Below are positions 54,150-64,000 of a stretch of 64,000 nucleotides of DNA, piece by piece (the stretch's first letter is position 1; every line of letters begins with the position of its first letter). Source of the DNA: Pocillopora verrucosa (taxonomy: Eukaryota > Cnidaria > Anthozoa > Scleractinia > Pocilloporidae); the NCBI RefSeq assembly GCF_036669915.1, contig NC_089325.1, positions 14,661,868-14,725,867 on the forward strand, read 5' to 3'. The notes beneath the pieces are model-generated. The model worked only from the letters and a program-made list of their open reading frames with translations, was not told the origin of the DNA and did no database searches. The position numbers and the translations under genes were made by a program.

Positions 54150-55720
54150 TTTTCACTTGAACAAGCAAGAAGTGTAATATGTTAAAAACACTGAATCAAA
54201 CGAATGTCAGTACATTGTGTAAATCCATCAATTTTCTCATGCAACACCCATATACTGACGCGATATACACAAAGGAAACAGCTTTACAGCTACAACTAGA
54301 TGAAAGCTAGTGAAAGATGTAGGGTTTTTTGATTCGATCGTTAAACCAACATTATTCAATATACATAAATTTGATCATTACTATCATCACTAATTCCTTC
54401 TCCAAAAAAAGAAATTATGCCATCCTTGTTCGTCGCTCTTGATAAATTCTTGTTATAATCGGTCAAAACGCGTCTTACCCTGCGGTTTATCTCGCAATTC
54501 TCTTGATTCACCGCGAAAGTGAAGTGTTTAATCAGTTTGATGATCGAAATAAATCTAAAATCGATCACCACTTTCTAGAAAACAACTAAATATTGAAACC
54601 AGGCATTCGATCAAGAGCTTGAGCTTCATGAACTTTAGAATCATCAACGTTTCCTTACACATATACTTCCTCCTGACAGTAACAAATCTACTCCAAGAAG
54701 TATCAATACCAGCACCTTCGCTAAATCGTTCAATACTTTAGATGAGGATATCTGAAACGCCACAAAAGTGAATTAAAGGTATGCTTGGACGACCAGTTAA
54801 GATAAAGACGCAATTTCCGGTCATTCAACTCACTTTCCTGTCTCTATCTTATTCGTGTATATATGGTCTGTGGCCTTTTGGATAGCTTGATATATTTTAA
54901 CCGTATTTATTTTAACTGCAATTAGTTTAGAATGCATTTGGAACCAATAAGATAATAGCCTTGATAAAACTACTTGATCATTCAAATTCCATAATTTTCA
55001 TGTATTTACTTATCAATCAATTTACCGTCCATATACATTGAACATAAGCTAAAGGACCAATTAGCTCAAAGCTCGATTTAACTAGCTCAGTGTAAACGGA
55101 AGATTTCGTCTTTCTTTCGTGGCTTTGCAGGGACAAGTACTAAAAATATTTAATTTGCATTAGTTATATATTCCTGTATTAGCTCCAACCGTCAAATGAA
55201 CAATTAACTCAAGCGTCAACATACTCAGGAGCAGTTATTTACATTTACATATTCAATTTCTGGCAAGGGTAGATATTTGACCCAAAAGTTATCAAATATT
55301 TGGATGAATCAAAAAGTTAAAAAAAAAGTCATTTATTTGTAATGAGAAGCTGTCAATCAAATTTGACTGATGTTTGCGTCGTGCATTCGTTAAGAATGTA
55401 ACGATATGCATACAATCTCTCAGAGTAATCAGTTAAATACCATTGCGGTGATAGTTTCATACATTTACGTATTTTGAAGCGATTTCTCTGGGGCATCGGG
55501 GCCAGGGCATCCATCATCCCCCGGAAATAACCAAGAAGAAACCATTTGCTCTGTTTGAGTAGGCAAATTTTAACTGAAATCGGTGAGATGGCATGTAGCA
55601 TCTGGTGCTCTCGTGGACCGGCACACCCTCAAATCAGCTGGCAGCAGCTATACCAGCTCTGTAGGATAATTTTACCTCAGCTTCTTAGGATTAGCGCTAA
55701 TCGTCTTACGAACGATCCTT
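54150..55720. repeat. Repeat R unit and R2 left of cassette D
   Basis: Colinear with 1630-3183. No gene recognised. Confidence 0.65.
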
Positions 55721-55833
55721 TAATAAATATTTACATATTCAGGAGCAGTTACTTGATTCACATATTCAATGTCGCTGTCTTCTGTTGATTTCACAAGGGA
55801 AGTGTACGTTCGGGAACCATTGTTTTCAGAGGT
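55720..55833 (-). CDS. Cassette D exon 8 (tail, stop)
   Basis: 114 nt to TAA, identical in protein to A. Confidence 0.7.
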   Translation of the reverse strand, partial: TSENNGSRTYTSLVKSTEDSDIEYVNQVTAPEYVNIY

Positions 55834-58800
55834 CTGCAAAATATTCAGTTTTATATGTTAGAAAAATTGTGTTATTATCGACTTGGTAGGCTTGGTAATG
55901 CTGGAAAACACGAATAAAATCGCAGGTGCAAATAAAAAAAAATTAAGGAAACCACAAACACTGCCAAGTGAAAATTAGATATTCATTCAAATACATTTCT
56001 AGTGAATGTTTTGTTAGACACTGCGCTTAAAACTCATTGCCTGTTTCCAAATGAGACCCCTTTACCCGCCATTCATAAAATGGTCATAATCAAACAGGTG
56101 AAGTTTGAAACAGATGTAAAGGAAAATAAGAATTTAAATGGATGGAAAAAATTTGATGAAAAATAATGGTAAATGGATAAAACAATAAAAATTGTATAAT
56201 ATTAAAAGTTCTATGTCAAAAGACCACAGTCAAGTTCCGTCAGAGTAGCAATATAACTGCAAGGGAAGGGCCACATGCAGAGAACAAAGAGGAACAGCTA
56301 AAAAATTGAAAAAAGGAAGTACAATGTATGGCACGTCCTTTGGTACCTTTTTGAAGACTCATATTGAGAACTCTAATTTTTTGTAAGTATAATTACCATC
56401 ATTGACTCCGGAGACAGGGTGGTGTATACACCCTCCTGTTGGACAAGCGGTTCAGTACGGAGCCTCTCAATCCCGGTTCCATTTCTCGAAGCAAACTCTG
56501 GCCGGGCATCAACATTCAAAGTATTTAACGCTAAGCTCTCTTGAAAGTCTCGTTGACTCCTGTAGAAAGAGAGAAAAATTAAAAACAAACAAATAAACAA
56601 ACAAACGAAAAACAAAAAGAAAAGAGTGAAAAGGTCCATGTTCAATATTAATGACTTCTAAAAATGGAATTAGACTGACGGCAAAAGTAAGACGAACAAT
56701 CTTTTAAAACTTTAAACAACGAACAACGAGCAGCACCCCATATTTATTTGGCGAATATCCATGAATGTGATACCTACTCAACTTATTAGAAAACCTAAGA
56801 GCATTCTTTGGAAACCTCTTTCTGTGGCCTTCAGTTACAAGGGCCCAAGCTCTCTAAAAAAAAAGGATGATTTTACAATGCTTATTATAGGTATGTATTA
56901 TAAGCCGATGTGATGTACTTAGCCTAGTGAGTCAGACATGGGGTTGCTCTCTTAGGAAATTTGACTCGAGTCCAGGTAGACCGTGTTGTAACGGTCGCCG
57001 AATTGCACGAGAAGTTCTTGCTGCGGGCTCGATTGGCTTCGCACTGGCCGGTTATTTGAAATTTTCGCTGAATTGTTCCCTCGAAGGCAGAACTTTTATG
57101 AAATATTTTTTGATAAACTTAAACAAAAAGTATCTGGCTTTAGTAATGCAGAGTCTTGAAGCAAAAAGACGTGGTTTAGTCTGAGAATCGCGCGATTTTA
57201 GAGAGAGTCAGTCCGTTGTTCTGGAGAAGCCTTTCTTCATTTCATTCTTCTGAGTGTGGGTGATAATTGAATGAGAGCTCAGCTAAAATCCAACAAAATG
57301 GCTTAGAATCGCCACCAGAGAACAAAAATAACACAAACAACACTGTCCAAAGGTTAGAGTTTATATGCCTTATTACTTACGGGGTTCCAGAACGGAGCCT
57401 AAACTCCCATGTAACGCATTATAATACTGTTCTCTTACAGACAGCTTGGTTTCCCCGTAAACTAGTGTCAGTCGATCGCTTTCGTGAAATTTTCAAATTC
57501 ACTATGGAATGAATTCGATAGAAATGACGAATTCTGCATCGATGGAGGTAACAAAACTAGTTTCAGCCTATCAAAAGCGCTAATCAAAAGTTTGTGCTCC
57601 TAAGTATACCACCATGATCGTCTCAGCAATACTTATAAGCTCTCTTTTTCGAGCATTTCTGCTTCCAAGTAAGTAAATATGGGGATAGCACAAATCTATG
57701 ATATTATATAGGCTCTTGTCCACTGGCTTTTGAGCGAATGCAGCTACATCGGCTGTCTGACTTTTGTCACTTTTTAAAGCATAGAGCCATCTGTATCTGC
57801 ATTTCTGGGTAAGTTTTCTACCGTTCCAAAACGGCCGAAAAACTCTTTGTTACACTCAAAAACAAACCAAGTGAATAGTTAAAACGGATGTCACAGAGAA
57901 AATGTATTCCTTCTGAATAATTTCTATGTATTGTTTAAAAGATACACTCGGCCTTAATTTACATGGGCACCAGACTGAATAAATGACGAATAAAAGTGAC
58001 ATAGAAGCAACTTACGTTTTGACAGCTTTGTTTCTTGAGGCTGGTGGATGAAATCAAATACCACCGTTAGCAGCAAACACAGAAATAAAGAACTTTTGTT
58101 TTCTTCGAAAGGTTTCAATTTAGGTTGTTGGAAAAAAAAAATGACGCCAAACTTCCGATTTGTCGGCAGCATTTTAGTAGAACACATACATACACTTGGT
58201 ACTTCGAGTTAACAAATTAATAACTTGACAGCCAAGAGGTAGTCGCGCAGCTTACTGGTGATGTGACCAACTATTTCCTGAGCACGGCATCTAAGACAGT
58301 TATTTTACTCGAATTTATTGCAGCGTAATTTCATGATCCCTTAAGTATAATTTTCTCCAGAACCATTCGGTTTTACAAAGCAGCATAACATTGAAGTCCA
58401 GGACAAATTAGACTTGGAGGGTGTAATTTATTTCTTCGCCACAACTCGGTTTATCTTTCCGTTTTTTTTTTTTTAGTTATTTACCATTATTAATGTTTTC
58501 ATCAATTATTTTTTCACCTTCTTTCACTACTTTTACTAACATTTAGTTTCTGTGCCAATTACATACATTTTCATCACTAGAATTGTTGTTGAATCATGAC
58601 CGAATGATAAGTAAATCAAGCCTGCCCCTAAATTGCCTTGATAATAGAGATGGCATAAAGTCAAGTTGAATTTAAAGGAAAATGCAAATAAAGTCCGAGT
58701 ACCTATTTCTTGTTGTTTTTTTCGAAGCAGTATCAAAACCACAGCGAGGATGATCATGACTATAAACAACAATGCTGATAAAATAACGATTGCCAGATAA

Positions 58801-60268
58801 AGGGAAAAGCAGTCGGTGTCTTTCTTGAGGTCATCGACCTTAGTCACAACTGGAAATGTGGTCGTCGGGGAAGTTTGAACCGTCAACAAAGCTTAAAGAA
58901 ATAAAAGTCGAGCTGATAATTAGGTTGACCTTACTGACACAGGATAACACATGGAAAGAAATGGAAAGAGAGAGGGCTGCTTCCTAGTCTCGCATAGGGA
59001 ATCCCTTAAGGTCACATCTTTGTAGAGCTTAAAAAATTAAAAGCTTTTCCCTATGAATAAGAAACCGCGTCTGAACTTTCTTTGTTGATTTCGCCGTAGT
59101 AGAAGTGAGGTCAGTTTTTTTAAGTCCCTGGATATAATGCGTTTAGAGTACTTAATTTTTAAGGTTTTTTGGGGTTTTTTCGGGGGGGGGGGGTGGGGTT
59201 TTCTCAAAGCGTCTACATACATATCCTTAAAAGTGCTTCTGGCTGATATAACTGAATACTTGACCAAGTGACCAATCTTTAAACTAGCAAATGAACACAA
59301 TATGGATATTGCTCGTCTACATATCTTAAAATCAACAATCGATACATGATCGATCGCTATTTTACCTGATAAAGCATTGCTTTTATGTTCAGATGATGTT
59401 TTACCTTGTGTGGTAACAGCTTTTATCCCAGCTGATGTTTTAGGAGGACTTGTGCTTGCCGGAACAGAATGAACGAAGCAAATCCCTTGACAGGCGGCTG
59501 TTAAAGAAACATAACTACTGTCCCTACAACTATACATTTCTCGAGTGATATTCCGGTACTCACTCTAGAGAAGTGTACTGTTTCTCAAGCTAACTCAATA
59601 CCACGAATGAGTTAAAAAGTTTCTATGTCACGTCCCTATAATTTACGAAGCTTTAAGTAAATATGCGACTGATCACGGTCTGCTTCCTGGATGGTGAAGG
59701 ACTATCAGTGGTAAGGTGATCGCAATAGGCGGCCTTCGGAAAGAGTGGGTTGGGACAAGAAAGATAAAGGAAGGGGAAGGGTGAAGGGGGGGGGGGGGGT
59801 GAGTTCAGTCTTTAGAAAATTCAAACTCGTGTTTCACAACAGCGTATGACTAAAAAATATATTTTATTCTTTCTGGTACTGATCAATACCTGTTTCTTCC
59901 TCGCAAATCCATCCCCTTAGTAGGTTGCCCCTAACGGTACTAAATGATCCTTTAAATCCTTTTGGATATTCCTTATGAATCAGCCCGAAAGTGTCAGTTG
60001 GGTCAGGGTTGTTGACATCTTTATACCATTTGTCAATAGTCACAGATTTACCATTGATCCAAGTCCATCTCTTTGTTGTTGAATTTTTTTCCAAGCCTAT
60101 AAACCATTCATCAAATCGGTTGCCTGATTTGTTTTGAATCTCATTTTTAATAAATTGCCATTCCTGCTCTGATTCCATCACTGCGAGTATCTTATTGTTG
60201 GATTTACAGGAGTCCTTTGCATTTGACCATGTCCATTGTCTTCTAATGAAGGTATAACACAATAACAC
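55720..60268 (-). CDS. Receptor cassette D: exons 4-8 intact, exon 3 damaged, 5' exons beyond the window
   Basis: Exons 59366-59539, 58703-58891, 58016-58040, 56397-56559 and 55720-55833 match A almost base for base. Tail motifs are Y-T-T-L, Y-T-S-L, Y-V-N-Q and Y-V-N-I. Exon 3 (3' border at 59890) has lost 23 bp covering its splice acceptor and the first codons. Because exons 2, 3 and 4 all join in phase 1, skipping exon 3 would give an in-frame receptor with only CTLD1. Base 64000 aligns with A's 11480, so D's exon 2 should start within about 10 bp past the right edge. Confidence 0.6.
56397..56559 (-). CDS. Cassette D exon 7 (tail, Y-T-T-L)
   Basis: 163 nt, open. Reads V-D-A-R-P-E-F as in B and C, where A has V-G-P-Q-P-E-F. 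Confidence 0.7.
58016..58040 (-). CDS. Cassette D exon 6 (microexon)
   Basis: 25 nt, same as A. Confidence 0.6.
58703..58891 (-). CDS. Cassette D exon 5 (transmembrane)
   Basis: 189 nt, same protein as A. Confidence 0.75.
59366..59539 (-). CDS. Cassette D exon 4 (stalk)
   Basis: 174 nt, open, same as A in the coding part. Confidence 0.6.
59890..60268 (-). pseudogene. Cassette D exon 3 (CTLD2) without splice acceptor
   Basis: The body is nearly identical to A's exon 3, but near 60258 the bases 'gaacatagcttctctccat' and the following 'ctag' present in A at 7722-7744 are missing. The next usable AG ('ccttcattag') would enter in phase 2 and shift the frame. One of the two leading cysteines (C-S-C) is lost with the deletion. 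Confidence 0.75.
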
Positions 60269-60289
60269 AATTATTTAAAAGTTGGACTA

Positions 60290-63200
60290 TTAATTAGTGA
60301 AAGTGAAGTGTTTCTGTGTCTGTGAGAGAATGCACCGTTTACTGAGTCAACTGTTATGTGCAGAAAATCAATTTTGATTTTTCTCGGAGACAATCGTTGT
60401 CATCATTTCCGGTCCCCCCTCTGAAGCGGCCCTTATTTACACAGAAGGAGGATCTGGGGAATAGCGACTATGTTTCAACCTTCTTGAAATTCACCCACAT
60501 CCACAAGAAAGATGGGCACTAAAATTTAGATCATCTAAGACTCTCTCAAATCGTTATAATTCACATGATTTTCTTTTAAACGAGCAAGCAGTGTAATATA
60601 CTCAAAGTCAGCAAATTGTATAAATCCGTTAATTTTACCATGGAACACGCCTGGGTTGCGTTATACTTAACAAATGGAGAAGCCTTGACTGTGCCCTGTT
60701 CTGTTGTATAGCACGCAGGAAGCGGCTCGAGCACGAAAGAACTTCTTGAGTACCATCAAAGTCCACACTCTGCAATAATTTACATACTTTAATAGTTTGG
60801 CAGGTCGAATGTAACACTTTTGCCTGAAGTTCTTTTAGCCTCTCATACAGAATGTGGAGGTGAAATGTTCAGTAAAATCCGGCCGAATCGTGGCTCACAA
60901 AAACACGCAAGTTTTTCACATGACAAACAGTAAACAAACTGATGATGACAGAGCCGTAAAACTGCTCAAGGTGAGTTTTACGAGTGACCGACAGCTGAAT
61001 TCACCGGAACATGAAGATTGCTCGGGATGACAGAGCCATAAAACTCGGTTGCAGTGACTGATGTGGCCTTCACCACTCAACGCATTGGAAAGGACATCAG
61101 AGAAAGCGCTTGGTTGTTCACTCAAAGGCGATCGATGTAATTTCTGAGGCTTGCTTCACTGGCGATCTCCGAGCTAGCCAAGTTGGACCTCAGCATGCTA
61201 GCAGTCGTTCTGATACCGTCATGATTAGTATGAATTTTAACAGTTATGCCAGTTTGGCTATATTTATCATTCCTGTTTTGTTCTGTTTTGTTTTTGAACT
61301 CGAACTTTATAAACAATACCAGTGTTAGCTGTGTTTGATTTTTATTACCATCCGTGAGCTTGCAATCTAACTGAGCGTGAAAACCTTCAAAACTCGGACT
61401 GTCCATTTCGTTTTCTCTTTGAGGATTTTCGTCTCTGCTCATGATATAATAACGTCAATTACGGCGCCTGGCATGTTTATAAACCTTTGTTTGGTTGTTC
61501 TGTTGCTACTTGCTCTATGCTCTATACTCTCATAGAGCACGCTCTTTCAACCAATGACAGCGCGCGTTATATCCGAACTTTATTATAAATTGCATGTCAT
61601 GTGCAGTTTACCGTGACGTCAATTGGTCACGCTAGTCACGCTATACATTACAATGGTTTTTCAACTTTATGAAGATCAGCGTACCTTCGCGATGAATTAA
61701 AAGCAAAGAGCGATATAGCTACAACTGGATGAAAGCTAGAGGAGGATTTTGGGTTGTTAAACATGATTATTAAACCAATATTACACAGTATACAAAAATT
61801 TGATCATCAACGATTTCACACGCCAACTGCTACTTCCTTCTCATTACAAATTATTTTATCCTCGTCCGTCGCTCGGCTTACAAATCTTGAAAAAAAAATT
61901 TCCCTATAAATCAAAAAGCATTTTATCCCGAGATTCTTTACTCAAGAATTCAACTGGAAAGTAAAGTGCTTGAGATTAAATCTAAAATCAAACGCCACTA
62001 TCACGAGTAACCAAATAATGAACCTCGACGTGCAATTAAGTGCTTGCACTTCATGAACTTCAGAATTATCTGATATTCCTCTCTCAATTACCTGTTCTCG
62101 ACAGTACCAAATCAACTCCGAAAAAAATCATTCATACTCCTTCACTAAATCCACCGTTCAGTGCTTTGGATGAGGATGTTTGAAACACAACGAAAGAGAA
62201 AGTTGCGCATGAGCTACCAATTAAAGATTTCGACGCAATTTCCAGTCACTCAAGGTGTGACTTGGAAGGAAACCGCGGATGAATGACGAGAGATCACGCA
62301 ATCAAGAACAGGCAATTAGAAAAATTTAGAATGAGAAAAAAAAACACGAAGTGTTAATTTCAGCTTTTCTCTTTAGCTTTAGACTATCAAAGGCGAAGCA
62401 AAGTGTTTTGGTTTAATTCAAGTAAATTAGGGGTGTATTGTGTTTGATACTTCGGTGCAATGTTCAAATCTGAAAAGCTTTGCCCGCGGGATTGAAGTCG
62501 ACAAGGTCAGGTATTTTTTTGGAAACTTTACGCCATAGTTCAGGAAAAAGCTTCGACTCAAGATTTTTCCCCTTCATCCAACTTCTTGTCAATGGTCTTT
62601 TGGATGGCTTGTTATATTTTAACTGCAGTCAGTTTCAGATGCCTTCGGATCCGCTCAAGCATTAACATACTCAGGTGTGGGTATTTGATTCACAGATTCA
62701 ATGTTGGTGTTAGCCGCTGAAAGTGACATTGATTAACTAAAAGCTGTTTTGAATCTTTCCAATTCACTTACTTTTTAACTTGAACATGCAAGAAGTGTAA
62801 CATATCAAAAACAGTGAACAAAGTCAAAGTCAGTACATTGTAGAAATCCAACAATTTTCTCATGCAACACACCCGTACTGACGCGACTGACACAAAGGAA
62901 ACAGCTTTAAAGCTACAACTAGATAAAGGATAGTGAAGGATGTAGGGTTCTTTGATATGTTTGTTAAACCAACATTATTCAATATACATAAATTTGATCA
63001 CTACTATCCTGTAGTTCCTTCTTGGAAAAATACTATGCCATCCTCGTCCGTCGCTCTTGATAAATACTTCTTGTAATCGATCAAAACGCGTTCTATCCCG
63101 AGGTTTATCTTGCAATTCTCTTGATTTACCGCGAAAGTGAAGCGTTTAATAAGTTTGATGATCAGAATAAATTTAAAATCAAGTGCAACTATCTAGAGAG

Positions 63201-64000
63201 CAACTAAATAATGAAACTAGACAATCGATCCAGAGCTTGAGCTTTATGAACTTTGGAATTATCAACGATTCATTTCTCATGTAATAGTGTAGTTTGATCG
63301 TCCGGGTGAGTGAAGTCCTGAGAAGGACTGTTGTCAGAAGAAAAACAGAACAAAACAACAAAACAAAAAATCTCTAGTTTCTATTATTAGGTGTAGGTTT
63401 TTGATTGCGTCATAGTTTATTTAAAGAGGGCTGCAGGTTTTTCAGTAATTTAAATTACTGTTGAGTGTTACCCTAATAACATTAAGTATCTTCCTTACTT
63501 ACTTACACGCTAATAACGCAGATTTGAGCGCTTGTTGGTGTTTTGCGTACTAATAGGAATTCGAAGTAGTATTCATTCCATAGGTCAAGCCTTCAACAAT
63601 TACAACGCCAACAGTTACCTGTTATGGTGGACGCCGTCGCCTTCGCAGATTTTTTCTCTAGACAAGAATATGAAAATTCACTTGTCATTGTAATATTGTA
63701 ATTGTCTATCCATTTTTAAAGGGAGCGCAAATCAATGGTAACAGTATATGGAAAAAAAGAGAAACCTATAAATAAATGAATAGATAGATATATCAAAATT
63801 ATTCAGAAAACTATTGAACAAGAAGTTCTTATTGTCTCATTATTAGGATCCAAAGTGACTTCACGGTCTATCTAGTGTTTATACTATGTTATGTAATCTT
63901 TCAATATCTTCCACTGTGTAACTGACTTCCGAGAGAAGGACTGGGCCGTAATACGATTGACCTATTCTTATTCTCAGTTTGGTGTAATGTGAATTAAGAG
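60290..64000. repeat. Intron 2 of cassette D (repeat R), colinear with 7.77-11.48 kb
   Basis: Nearly identical to intron 2 of receptor A, including the inverted repeat, the CCAAT-like stretch and TGACGTCA at 61614-61621. No gene recognised. The window ends about 10 bp before the expected exon 2. Confidence 0.7.

Overview
This is a eukaryotic, AT-rich, intron-containing window, most likely from an anthozoan cnidarian such as a stony coral. That placement is an inference. It rests on C-type lectin (CTLD) exons with phase-1 introns and on the mix of remnants seen: CR1/L2-like LINEs ending in ATT repeats, a Penelope-like element, a DIRS/Ngaro-like tyrosine-recombinase element and a tRNA-derived SINE. 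No bacterial, CRISPR or phage feature was seen.

The main content is a locally duplicated family of membrane lectin receptors, all on the minus strand. The complete member (A, coding exons between 3183 and 13506) has eight coding exons. Their phases match at every junction and their lengths sum to 1560 nt (519 aa plus stop). The exons encode a signal peptide, CTLD1, CTLD2, a Ser/Thr-rich stalk, a transmembrane helix, a 25-nt microexon and two tail exons. The tail carries Y-I-A-L, Y-T-S-L, Y-V-N-Q and Y-V-N-I motifs. Exons 3-8 recur as cassettes B (27011-30977), C (39651-44501) and D (from 55720; exon 3 damaged near 60250). No exon 1 or 2 was found for B or C. D's exon 2 would lie just beyond the right edge, because the block 52.5-64 kb is colinear with 1-11.48 kb.

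Between A and B is a single-copy minus-strand gene for a polytopic patatin/cPLA2-like membrane protein. Its five coding exons (19245-23615) sum to 2448 nt (815 aa), with a C-V-S-G-G nucleophile elbow and a D-G-G motif.

The rest is repeats. LINE remnants lie at 0-1.3, 16.0-16.6, 36.6-38.2 and 52.2-53.8 kb. A dead Penelope-like element lies at 17.0-18.3 kb, two DIRS/Ngaro-like remnants at 34.8-36.6 and 50.5-52.2 kb, and a SINE at 22.3-22.6 kb. A complex repeat called R here, with units of about 1.2 kb, lies between and inside the cassettes. It carries short ORFs and full TGACGTCA octamers.

The tail exons suggest a signalling pattern-recognition receptor family expanding by segmental duplication, gene conversion and exon loss. 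Exons 2-5 all keep phase 1, so domains can be skipped or swapped in frame. Function is inferred from domain content; no expression data are available here.
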